Assembly (NCBI RefSeq): GCF_964199755.1
Contig: NC_133930.1
Location: 32,045,071-32,109,070, forward strand
From: Larus michahellis
Taxonomy: Eukaryota > Chordata > Aves > Charadriiformes > Laridae
Reading direction: 5' to 3'
Length of the DNA stretch: 64,000 nucleotides
This document shows, one piece after another, positions 38,892-49,229 of the stretch (its first letter is position 1; the number at the start of each line of letters is the position of its first letter). The notes below the pieces were generated by a model, which was not told the DNA's origin, searched no databases, and saw only the letters and a list, made by a program, of their open reading frames with translations. A program made the translations under genes and the position numbers.

Positions 38892-39672
38892 ACCAAACAC
38901 TCTTATTTGTATTGGTTTTGTTGCCTACTCATTATGTAAGAGCTATTCTGCATCCACATTCTACAATGGTTAAGAATGATTTTGTAGACGAATATATTGC
39001 TCCCTCCAGGCTGAGTACATAGGTTTGGGTCTTACTCTACCTTTCCAGTTTTCTGTGTGATGCTGTAAATTGTGTACCAAATCTCTAAAACTGTCAGGGA
39101 CTAAGTTCTAAAGGAAACAGACAAAGAACAAGTGTAAGCATTTGATGAAAAAGGAATAGCAAATTTTTACAGAGGAAATGGAATAAAAGGAGTTCAAACA
39201 CAAGGTGTGAATGTGTGAAATGTTTGCAAAATATTCTTTGGAAGTGTGGATTATTGAGACAATATTGTATTAACTTGGTAAGTATTTTATGTTATGGAAC
39301 AGAAGTACATGGCTTTAGTGAAAAATGGCCATTTTGCCAATTATGTGTTCAACGGGTTACTGTGTGCTCAACATTAGCCACTGATTTTTGCAGGTTTTTG
39401 TGTGCTTTGAATAACCATGGTGTCTGAACAAGATGCCTTGTAGTGGTAGTGATAGCTGGCTTGGCTTCAGAGTCAGTGATGACGCTGATTTGCCTCATGA
39501 ACTCAGAAATGGCATGTTCAGCCTCTAGATGATGCTTTGTTTTCTTTTGCTGTATGGATGAGAATTTGCTGTATGTTTGTGAAGTGCCTACCACAGTAGA
39601 ATGCTGGGCTTATTCAAGTCCTTTAGACCCTACCAGATTTCACAAGCAAACTGGATTTTCAAAGACCAGAAG
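38892..39672. other. Intergenic, nothing recognised
   Basis: AT-rich unique-looking sequence between an LTR and a CR1 fragment, with no coding evidence. Confidence 0.65.
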
Positions 39673-39828
39673 TGCCCAGAGGAATTGTGGATGCCCCATC
39701 CTTGGAAGTGTTCAAGACCAGGCTGGATGGGGCTTTGAGCAGCCTGGTCTAGTGGGAGGTATCAAAGGGGTTGGAATTAGATGATCTTTAAGGTCCTTTA
39801 CAACCCAAACCATTCTATGATTCTATAG
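39673..39828 (+). mobile_element. CR1 LINE 3'-terminal fragment with tail
   Basis: A plus-strand CR1 3' end: gatgccccatccttggaagt, then the conserved terminal block ttagatgatctttaaggtcc, then a tail cattctatgattctatag. It is about 155 bp and strongly 5'-truncated. Confidence 0.88.
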
Positions 39829-41987
39829 TAATGCTAATGTATTTTCAAATAATTTCTTCCAATGAAGAAAAACTTACATTCTGTTTTCTTGCTTTTATGT
39901 ATGAGAGAAGGAAAGGCATTTCCAGGGAATTTTTACTTTAAAGATTTACATTCTAGATCCAATAAGGCTTTTGAATATATAATGAACTGCTTTTATTGGC
40001 AAAGAAAGGTTGTTTGTTTGTTCCTGCTACAATAATAAAGATTTCTGCTGACAGAAGCAAGCTGAATGCATTTTGGGTTCAAAAACATCCTATTTATAGT
40101 TTAGATGCAAAATGATCTCTATTCACTACAGTGTCTCATTTGCAGGTTATCATTCTGCTTTCCTCTGAAAGCTAGTCGGCAGATGTTTCCTTCCATCTTG
40201 ACTCATTACATTAGTAATACAAAAATATTCTGCATCATACTGTGGTACCCTTCATAAGCAGAACTGAAGAATAGAACCACCTTGTTTAAAACACACAGGA
40301 CAGTGTAAAGAGAAAATACTTTCTTGAATATCAGTACAACTACATTATTCAAATCCTTCAGTTTTTGAATTAAGTAACTTTCAAAATAGTTGCATTCAGT
40401 AGCAGAGCATCAATATTCCCTCCTTAAAAATAAAACAGAAAAATAGAATAAAATAAAATAAACAAATAAAAATAGAATAAAAAATAATCAAACAAACAAA
40501 AATTAAATTAAAATTTGCCACAGGTCTTAAGATAAAAATTTGCTACAGGTGCATAGCCTCATAACCCATCAGTGCTTCATGTCCCCATGCACAGTAACAG
40601 ATTGAAAAAAGTACCACTATTTCACACTTCAGAAACTGCTTTAAGGATGTTCTTCGACAACGAAGTAATATTGATACCATTTGGCACCTTCTGTGGACAT
40701 TTTTTACAATTTGATCAAGTGTTATTGTTGAAGTTTGATTGTCTGAAGATGTTAAATTTCAAGATTTCAAAATGCAAGGCTATTTCATAGAATTCAGCAG
40801 CTCCACAGGCAGGATTTTTTTTTTTTTTTTTTGTGTTAAGTTTTATGGAAGAGGAAGTAATTTATCACTGACTGGTAGGTTGGCTTACACATCAGCAAAT
40901 TTGTTGGTTATTTTCTTCAAAATTCCAGTCTGTGAAAAGTAATTAAAGATCATTCTGCTTATACAGCTGTTTACGAGGAAATAAAAAAAAGAGGCCATGT
41001 TCACATCTGAAGCAAAAAGGACTCAGCAATTTCTATGAACATTTTTCTGTCCCTTTGTTGACCAGTGATAACTAATGCTCTTTAGGTTTCACTGGGTACT
41101 GATCTGTTGAGTATTGACCTGTTCTAGACACTCTGGTCCGTGAACAATTTCTTTCTATATATTCTTCATCAGTACTTTTTCAATACTTATACCTCTACCA
41201 GTAGCTGACGTTTGTTTTAAGGTCACAGTGACTGGGAGAAGCAGGCAATGGGAAAAGAAATACAAAGCACAGATGGAAATCCTCTCTTGCTCTAGAATCA
41301 GGACTGACTGTCTCATTTTGAGAGATACCAGAATTAAAGAACACCAAAGATTCTGGGAATCTGGGAATTTGGTTCAAGTGTTTGTATAATATTGAAAAGA
41401 TGCCAGTGTTATTGTGCTTGAAAGTCTGTAGGTATTGTTTTGCTTTGAGATGGGTTAATTGCACACCTCAACAGCATTTCTTAACTTTAATGATCTCAAA
41501 GTACATGACATAAAAATGTTTTTTTATTTGTGAAGGAAGCATGAATTAGAACTAGTGTTGTTGAAACTCATTAACTTAAAATGTATTAACCCATACATAG
41601 CCAAATCTTTTTATCAATATTCATTTTCACACTTTATTTTGGCCCATGCTAGATGCACAGAACAGGAAAATCCAAAGAAGTCAATGCTGACATTAAAGGG
41701 CGCCATCCAAAGCCACTCAGATAGTTAAAGAAACCCTTACATAACACAGCTTTAAACCACCTTGCACAGACTATGTAAAAAAGGTTCAAGCCAAAGGCAG
41801 CCTGCAAAGCAGTAAAATCCACAGAAGTCAGTGGAAAAACATTAGTAATACTCTCTAAGAATACCAAGGCTTCACATTCACACTATTATCACCATCTTAA
41901 CGTGGAAATTAGGCTAAGAAGAATACAAGTTCTTAGAAATCAGTCTAATATTTATGTCTTTGCACATCCTTCCAGCACAGAGAATTC

Positions 41988-41993
41988 TTTATT
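41988..41993 (-). promoter_or_regulatory. Distal candidate poly(A) signal overlapping a Pumilio-type motif
   Basis: The minus strand reads TGTAAATAAAG, so the AATAAA hexamer overlaps a TGTAAATA Pumilio-type motif. GCTGGAAGGATGTGC lies downstream as a possible GU-rich element. If used, the 3' UTR would be about 4.6 kb. Confidence 0.25.
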
Positions 41994-42759
41994 TACATGT
42001 ACTTAATACTAGTGGCTAATGGACTGTGTTCCCTTACTAACAAAGCAATCTTGGAGATAAAACCTGCCCTCTTTCAAAACAAGCAAACAGAGCAAGTCTT
42101 TTTTTTATGTTATCCTTGACTAGATCTCCATGCCCCTTGTAGCTTGCCTCAATACACATGGCATGTTCATTTAAAACTTTTTCAAAGCGTTTGAAAACAC
42201 TCGCACAGTGTTTGGACAGCAGCTTCAGAGACCCACATTTGCACTCACTGCACATGCAGTGCAGAGCAGAAATGAGTCAAAAATCTGTCATGACTGCTTG
42301 CCACATTTTCTGTAACTGAATTCTGACTAGTGACTTTGGATTTACTCCAGAACCTGCCAAATCCACAGGACAGAAAAATTCACAATTTGACCCACAATGG
42401 GGATATTTTCCCCTCTTTAGGTGGGACAGAGGTCTACTTTTTCAATGTAATGATACATTTCTAAAGCACAAAGGGGAACTCCTGAGGAATGTAAAGTGTG
42501 ATAATTTCAATTCAATTCATAAAGCTATGGGAATTCATGCCAAAGAGATTGCCTATGCTGGCTCAAAATTTGCTGCTAAAGATGATATATATTTGCTAAC
42601 CTAAGAACGCATTTTCCACTGTCCAGCTGCTAGTTAAGATGATTAATGACTGCTTTGTAGTTCCAATTAAACTCCTTTATCACCAGGAGGTGACGAAACA
42701 AGTTTTGATTTCAAAAGTGCTGCTTAAGAAAGAAGACCAGGGCTGCATAACACTGACAT

Positions 42760-42765
42760 TTTATT
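42760..42765 (-). promoter_or_regulatory. Alternative poly(A) signal downstream of PTPRD
   Basis: AATAAA on the minus strand about 240 bases past the preferred signal. The following sequence (TGTCAGTGTTATGCAGCCC) is moderately GU-rich. It would extend the 3' UTR slightly. Confidence 0.25.
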
Positions 42766-43001
42766 AGAATTCATTTGTAACAAATGGAACTTGTGTCAGC
42801 AAAGAAATGATTTTCATACAGACTTTCTCTCGCCACCAATGTAACGAAGTAAGAAAATAAAAAGCACGCCTTTCATTCTGTAAAACATTTACGCGTACTA
42901 CTAATTAGAGGTAATTGTATCTTTTTTAACAAGCCATTTTACAAGGTAATTTCTTAAATTTTTCAGTCTATGCATCCAAAACAAGAGCAAAGAACACAAT
43001 T

Positions 43002-43007
43002 TTTATT
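43002..43007 (-). promoter_or_regulatory. Candidate main poly(A) signal of PTPRD
   Basis: AATAAA on the minus strand, in the context ATAATAAAAATTG. It is followed within 10-35 bases by TTGTGTTCTTTGCTCTTG, a typical U/GU-rich downstream element. Its use is inferred only; cleavage would fall near 42,980-42,990. Confidence 0.45.
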
Positions 43008-43107
43008 ATCTTTGTAAAGACACTCCAAGCTTGAATGTCAAAGCCACATAACAGATGGTTATGATGAGACCTGCAGCCTTCTGATATCTATGGAGTATCA
43101 GGGCACC

Positions 43108-43172
43108 AAGAAAAAAAAAAAAAGAAAAAAGAAAAAAAAAGGAAAAGGAAAAGAAAAGAAGAAAAAAGAAAA
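43108..43172 (+). repeat. Uninterrupted A/G tract (pyrimidine tract in PTPRD mRNA)
   Basis: About 65 bases of purines only, mainly A with single or paired G. An A/G-rich character continues to about 43,208 with a few T. On the transcript strand it is a U-rich, C-punctuated tract close to the predicted 3' end. Confidence 0.88.
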
Positions 43173-44143
43173 TTAAAGAAAAATAGGAGAGAATAAAAGG
43201 AAAAAAAGCAGTTGCATTTTTTTTAGCCATTGCAAACTTTTTTTTTTCCTTTTTACATGTTCTGTGTCATTTAAATACACACAAGTGGATTTTATAAGCA
43301 GTTTCTTACAGATGGGTTCAAGTTATAATATTATTGGGTGTAGAATCAATAGGGCAGTGCATAGTACAAAGGTATATATAGAAAGTGCAAATCTCCCTAG
43401 AGGGCCACTCCTTCCCCCAGCTATCCTCTCTGCTATCTAACCACTCAAATAATTTTTTAAAAAAGAGCTAAATTGAGCTTCGGTATAAATCATTTTTATA
43501 TATTTTGTGGTTTTTTTTCCCATTGCAACTAATTACAAAATTAGACATAACTACACATATAAACATAAATAATAGCACCGTACTGGTTACGCTGATGAAA
43601 CCAATTTTAAGCCTGGAAATGTATGATGTATGTAGACAAAGAAGCTCACAACTTAAATTAACTGTAGAAAGACTGCATATAAGAGTACAGAAAGTGGAAT
43701 GCACATCAATGATGCTAGCAGTTATCTTAAGAAACACAAAAACTAAATGGAATAGTTAGTTATACAACAATTTTCCTCATAAATTGGCTCTGCTTTCCTT
43801 TTTTTTATTCCTTTACTTTCTTTGGAGCTTGCAAGATAGTCTGCTAGGGAGAATGCTCTGATTCTTTTACAGATCCAGTGTGCAAGAATATTCCCTAGTC
43901 TATGTTTCCAAAATGATGTTTTTTTTTTTGATTATAGTTTTTTTCTGGTCCTCTGCATTTGAGCTGAAGAACATGACCACACCACATAACCTGGCACTTC
44001 AATAATTATTTTAAAATACAAATCAAGAAAGAAGAAGAAAAAGAAACATAGTGCACATTTTTTTCTGGTTCAGATGTAAGTTATAGAATCTCATTCTGAG
44101 GTAGCCTTCATTCCATATATATATATTTATATTTTTGTGTTTT

Positions 44144-44173
44144 CGTTTTTTTTTTTTTTTCTTTTTTTTTTTC
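44144..44173 (+). repeat. Poly-T tracts (A-rich in mRNA)
   Basis: Two T runs separated by single C bases, preceded by an (AT)n stretch at about 44,116-44,127. In the PTPRD transcript these are A runs, which could cause internal oligo-dT priming in cDNA data. Confidence 0.85.
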
Positions 44174-45293
44174 TTTACAAAAGTGCTCAAATACAATGCT
44201 TGCTAGAGTTTGGTCTTTCATATTTTTCTTTCTGCTAGTAGTGGGCAAAGTGGAAGAAGAAAAAAAGTTGAGGTCACATTGACAGGTCATACCAATACTT
44301 CTATTTGAAACCCCAAAGAAAGAATTCCTTTGATACTCATGTATTGACAATGGTAGAAGGCATGATGGAAACCAGGGTCAATGTAAATGGCATCTTATCA
44401 AGAGTCTCAAAAAGTACTTTGTGCTGTTTACAGAATTTTCTTTGTTCTCATGAAGAAAATCTAGTGTCACTCTCAAATATATCCTGTCAGCTCAGTCTTG
44501 CCAGCCTTACATGAACCCTCCCACTGAAAGCAATGGTTTGACTTTAGTACTCTGTTGACACAATTGAATGACCAGGACTTGGCCCAAAAAAGATAAAAAA
44601 AAGATGCATGAACACTGCCAGTGTTAACTACTGCTAGTGTACTGCTACATCTCTGCAATGATAACACAATAACCAGTGACACAGTGGGTTTTAAAAGACA
44701 ATGAGAAATAGATTTTTACTTTGTGGGCTGGTCTGTTACTGGAAATATGGAAAGATAAAGGGCCTTGACTACCTACATGTTTTGGGTTATCATTTATTAC
44801 CATCCATACTTCATTAGAAACTGGAAATGCATATTTTTCAAAATTGTCTGATACATGTATTAAAATGTTTGAAAAGAATAACAGAGACATGAACAAACTG
44901 AACTAAATACAAAATGAAGGCTAACTTAAAGAAATGCTATTCAAAATAGGCATCAAATATAAGGCACTCTAAATGTAAAATTAAAATAAAACCCAGCATC
45001 CCAAAACAATGCTGTATGCCACAAAACGTTTGATTTCACAGAGCAATGTGTGTTTGGCTTTGCCCTGTTACATACGGTAAATGTAAATTATATAGCGCAC
45101 ACTATAGACAGTATACTATAGAATACAATTTTAAAACATCTTAATACCTAGTATATTACAACATTCTCCCCTCCTAAAGGGATATGCACTGACCTTTCCC
45201 ACATGCACACCTCCTACATTTAATAATATGATTTCTTATTGCACTATAGTGTTACAAATATTGAACTTCACTGGAAGCCTAAATCACATACTC

Positions 45294-45333
45294 TGTGCGT
45301 GTGTGCATGTGTGTGTGTGTGCGTGTGTGTGTT
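45294..45333 (+). repeat. Imperfect TG-rich tract (CA-rich in mRNA), copy 2
   Basis: About 40 bases of alternating TG with single interruptions (gtgtgcatgtgtgtgtgtgt). It is (CA)n on the PTPRD transcript strand. Confidence 0.88.
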
Positions 45334-45640
45334 CAAGTGGCAATGTGGATAGAAATATTGTTTGGGATAGAGAAGACGTTCAAATATCAATGATGTGCAT
45401 TCCTCACTTCCCTTTGAAACAGAAGTTTATGGACCTTGGAAATGCAGAGATGATCAAATAGTAGTTTAATGTAATTGTAGTATGCTGAAAAACTTTCCCA
45501 ATGCTCTGATAAATCCAGATATGGAAGAATTGGTATGTTTATGTGTGTGTGAATATCTACCTATCTGTATCTCTGTAACTATACAGAGAATTAGACAAGG
45601 GTAGACAGTAATACATACATATATATAGAGAGAGCGAGGG

Positions 45641-45682
45641 TGTGGGTGTGCATGTGCATATGTGTGCATGCGCGTGTGTGTT
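45641..45682 (+). repeat. Imperfect TG-rich tract (CA-rich in mRNA), copy 1
   Basis: An alternating TG tract interrupted by CA and GC steps (for example tgtgcatgtgcatatgtg). It lies in the predicted PTPRD 3' UTR, so the mRNA carries a CA/TA-rich stretch. Confidence 0.85.
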
Positions 45683-46447
45683 AGCAGCATCTTTATACTT
45701 TGCGCCTCCCTGTTGATTCCAAAAGAAACCAAAAAGCCCCATTTTGATTTAACTGATTACAATGAATATTTTCTTAAAGAAAAATAAACCAAACAAAACC
45801 GTAAAAGTAATACCTAACAAGACTGTGGTACTGTAGAGAAATATAGTACTGCACAAAAATGTGCATATTTTCAAATTATTTAACATTTCTACAGCACGAT
45901 ATTACAGATAACAATTCTACAGCTTAAAAAAAAATCTACAGTTTTTAAACAAAAAGATTAACAGTTATGCAACCTTTTCTTTAATTCACCTCAATGAACG
46001 ATAAACTCTTGTTAAAAAAAGGAAAAAGTTTACACAGTTAAAAATGAAGCACAGGTCAGCAGTATCTTTACAATACTAAAAAACTAAATCGAGGACTTCC
46101 TTTTTAATCATTCCCACATTTTCCCTAAAGTGTTATGATGAGCAGTATGATGGGAAGGGGTGATGTTGAAGTCAAGAGTCCGCTTTATTTGAGAAGCCAG
46201 GACCCAATCTTTTAATAAACACCTTGCACTGAACTGCAGTTCTCTCAAAATTCTTCTTTGCAAAAGCATGAAATCCTGAACAAGATGATCATTCTCTCTG
46301 ATCATTTTCCTCTTCCCTTTAACTTCAACCAATGTCGAACCCTTGAGGTATCTGTAAATTAGATCCTCCAGACGCCTCAGTGGTCAGGATTCTTTTATTA
46401 TGGTTACGTTATTAAACTGTGAATTCTTGGTCCACATGGAATAGTTT

Positions 46448-46465
46448 GTTGTTGTTGTTGTTGTT
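46448..46465 (+). repeat. (GTT)6 microsatellite, AAC repeat in PTPRD mRNA
   Basis: Six perfect GTT units, about 170 bases after the PTPRD stop codon on the transcript strand, followed by a T-rich stretch. Confidence 0.9.
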
Positions 46466-46631
46466 ATTTTTGTTTTAAATATCCCCATTTTTGTTCATTT
46501 GTTTTTTTTTATATATCCCCAATAATTGCTCCTTAGCGAAGAGTTAAGAAGTACTTCTAAAGCACATCGTATGGCTCAGAAGCGGCTCTCTGGATCTTAA
46601 AGGGCCTGCAATAAAAATCCACGACGGGTTT

Positions 46632-46700
46632 TTATGTTGCATAGTGATCAAAACTGCCCAGATATTCCAGTGCGGCTCGATAGCAGAATTGGTATTGATC
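46632..46700 (-). CDS. PTPRD: PTPRD last coding exon with stop codon
   Basis: The coding part of the terminal exon is 69 bp: 22 residues and a TAA stop at 46632-46634. It encodes [15 protein letters not shown] and then ends SFDHYAT, the C-terminal sequence shared across the LAR family. QYQFCYRA points to PTPRD; I recall EYQFCYQA for PTPRS and QYQLCYRA for PTPRF. DQYQF finishes the Q-loop begun in the previous exon. The acceptor is CTCCAG/GATCAA. The transcript continues directly into the 3' UTR. Confidence 0.96.
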   Translation of the reverse strand, partial: DQYQFCYRAALEYLGSFDHYAT

Positions 46701-49093
46701 CTGGAGAAAGAAAGATAGAAAACAAAAGCATCAAAAAGCCAGTTTGTTGGTTGCTTTCTATTTTCTTTCAACTAAGAGTGAATACTTTTTGGCTACAGAC
46801 AAATACACCACAGAGGCATCTGCAGTTCAGCAATATTCTTTTGCTGACATAACAGGAATCCAGTCTGAGATACAACACATGAAGATAGACACTCATTTAA
46901 TGCATTAACATTTTCCACAGAATGCAGCTTCTTTTTTTGTGCAGAGACCATATACCCACTTATTGACTGTTTGTTATTCTGGATTAATACAACATCAGCA
47001 TAAAGCTTTCTTCTCACTGGAGCATGCTAAGATGCTTTCCCCCCACGTATTTGAAAATAAGTAGTAAAATATCCAATTAACTCTACAGCAAATACAACAA
47101 ACTAAGTGTCAAAATCCATTACAGCCTTAATATTGAATGCTGTACGTAAAACAACCAGGTTAGAAATCATGTTAAGGAAACAAAGGGAATCCCAACCTTT
47201 CAGTACTATAGGCTTTGATGAAGATGTGAAGGTATCTCAGCCTGTGGCAAGAAAAGGGCCTAAGAGGGAAATATGCAGCTAAAGCACATTATGAATATTA
47301 AAGAGGTTTGCATTTCAACCCACACCTGGAAGCAGAGAAAAGTTCAGTGTGGTGAGAGATTTGCTTATACCTCTGGTCACTCCAACATTTGGCATTACAT
47401 GTTATCTTCACCTCCACACAGCAGTCTTTTTGCACATTTATGTAATATTGCACATTTATACTAAAATAGGCACATCTGTGTACCCATTTGCAACTGCCAC
47501 TCAGGGTTTAAAATTTAAAAAAGAAAAAGAAAAAAAAAGAGAGAGATTGCTTCTGAAACCATCTAAAATATCAAGGTCTGCTTATTTATCTGATAGTGCT
47601 ATGTGGTAACCCCACATGGGTTATACTTGTTAAGATCGAAATAAAATTTATTTTGGAGACCAGGAAACTTATCAGATATTTGCCTTAATGTAGTAGTATG
47701 ATCACTAACAGTTCTTTTCTGCTTCCTGTTGGAACAGTGGGAGAATGCAGTAGACATATGTGTAAACTTTAAGTGCTTGTGTGGTCTACGTGGAGTTGAA
47801 GTGCTTTGTTGAATAAAGATTAGATTTCCTGGCAGTTTATACCACTAAATGAGAGATTTGTTTTCCACAGGATCCTGAAACAAATGAGTATACAACACTT
47901 CGACTTTCAGCAGGGGGCATGAAGGGTAACATACAGAAATAAGTCAAAGTAGGAGGCGGGAGAATATATTGCATAGCTGAACTCTGTATTTGTCAGGTAG
48001 GCTCCAGGAAGCATAGTTTTTCTGTATACTGTAGTTATTTCTTGGAAACAAAACGACAGAAAGCAGTCATTTTTCATTTTGCTTATCCAGAAGAATGATG
48101 GTAATGGAAAAGAAATGGAATTAACTCTTCAGTTTGGTCACAGTGATTTACCTGGCTAACTGACAAGATTAAAAATAAGTATCTTTATTTTTCATATAAG
48201 TTTTTATGAAGTTGTCTTCTTAAAAATAAGACTATCCAGCTTTTATTGAACAAGTTTAATTTTCTTGTGCTAAATGGCAAACTCTGGGGAACCATTTCAG
48301 AGTTCACAGACTTTAATTTAAAGGCCAGTGTCAATCAAATTATACAAAATAAATGTATGACCTAAAATGTTTCCCTTCTCTTGCCCTTTTGCTTGGTTCT
48401 CCTACCCTATTGGCTCTGGCTTAGTTCAAGTCTCCTGTTCAGAAATTTAAGTAGAAATTAAGCACAACTGAAAGTATTCTTTATGACATGACACAGTTCT
48501 AAGCACCCAGGCCCAGGAAATCAGTTGATATTGCTTATCCCTTTCCTTATTTCTCTATGGCACTCTAGATAACACAGAAAATATTTACACCATAGTTTTC
48601 CTGAATGCTGAATTTACCATTATGATTTTCAGGCCAAACAGCCACTTGCTTGGTGACACAAAGTCAAGAAAACTGTATAAATAATATAGTCTCACTCTGA
48701 AGCCATGAACAACGCTTTGCTCCTAGAACAAAAAAATCAGTGGATTCACCTGCGGAAAGAACTTCCCTCCTTCTTTATTGCCAGACATTTCTGCCAGGAA
48801 ACAAAGTTTCAATTAAAATGCTTCTTGGAAAATGGTTTTCCTCAATTACCATAATTTAGGATCCACTCCTGAAATAATTTTTTTATTCCCCAGCCTGCAG
48901 TATCTACTGCTGTAACAGGAAATAGTCCTTGCAGTACCTTTATGGAAGAGTTTATACTGTAGTCATATAGTCATTATATGACTTAAGATACAAATGTAAG
49001 CACATTTTATACAGTCTCTATCTGTGCATTTTTTGGTTGTGGAAATACCTCTTCTTTTCCATCACTGTCGTACATGGATACTGTTTTGCTCAC
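46701..49093 (-). other. PTPRD: PTPRD last intron (2393 bp)
   Basis: A phase-0 intron with donor GTGAGCAA and acceptor TCTCCAG. A purine-rich A/G tract lies at about 47,516-47,545 on the plus strand. No transposable element or RNA gene is recognised. Confidence 0.9.
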
Positions 49094-49229
49094 CTCTGTC
49101 TGTACCATGGCTGGCCGCTGCGTCCTTAACATTTTGACAGTCTGGAAGATATCTACAACACCTTCATATCTCATTCTTTCTAACACAATGCTCAGAGTTA
49201 TGAATACTCCAGTCCTTCCAACACCCGCA
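49094..49229 (-). CDS. PTPRD: PTPRD coding exon: D2 P-loop and Q-loop
   Basis: This 136-bp exon encodes one split-codon base plus 45 residues: [18 protein letters not shown], then [19 protein letters not shown] and RPAMVQTE. With the preceding exon it completes the D2 signature [10 protein letters not shown]; the arginine codon is at 49214-49216. The D2 P-loop chemistry is therefore intact, and loss of activity comes from the Leu and Glu changes in the two other loops. The exon closes on GAG/GTGAGC inside the Q-loop ([10 protein letters not shown]). [11 protein letters not shown] separates it from PTPRF, which I recall as VVDMFQTVKTL. Confidence 0.96.

Larger units (their letters stand above)
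39829..42984. other. Region between the last repeat and the predicted PTPRD 3' end
   Basis: AT-rich, with an A-rich tract at about 40,430-40,520 and a T-run at 40,816-40,833. Part of it may be a longer PTPRD 3' UTR if the distal poly(A) signals are used. No other gene is seen. Confidence 0.6.
42985..46631 (-). other. PTPRD: PTPRD 3' UTR (extent predicted)
   Basis: This is the sequence from the base after the stop codon to a predicted poly(A) site. It has no transposable element, unlike the DNA further left, which is consistent with a constrained exon. It is full of simple-sequence tracts; on the mRNA strand these are AAC repeats (46448-46465), two CA-rich tracts, poly-A runs near 44,145-44,173 and a long pyrimidine tract (43108-43172). 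The left limit was chosen because an AATAAA on the minus strand (43002-43007) is followed by a GU/U-rich stretch. The length of about 3.6 kb is plausible for this gene. Upstream and downstream signals could give shorter or longer forms. Confidence 0.5.

Noticed and set aside
39554..39784. 76-codon frame on the plus strand
   Set aside because: Its second half is the CR1 3' fragment (39,673-39,828), and its first half has no homology. It is a chance fusion.
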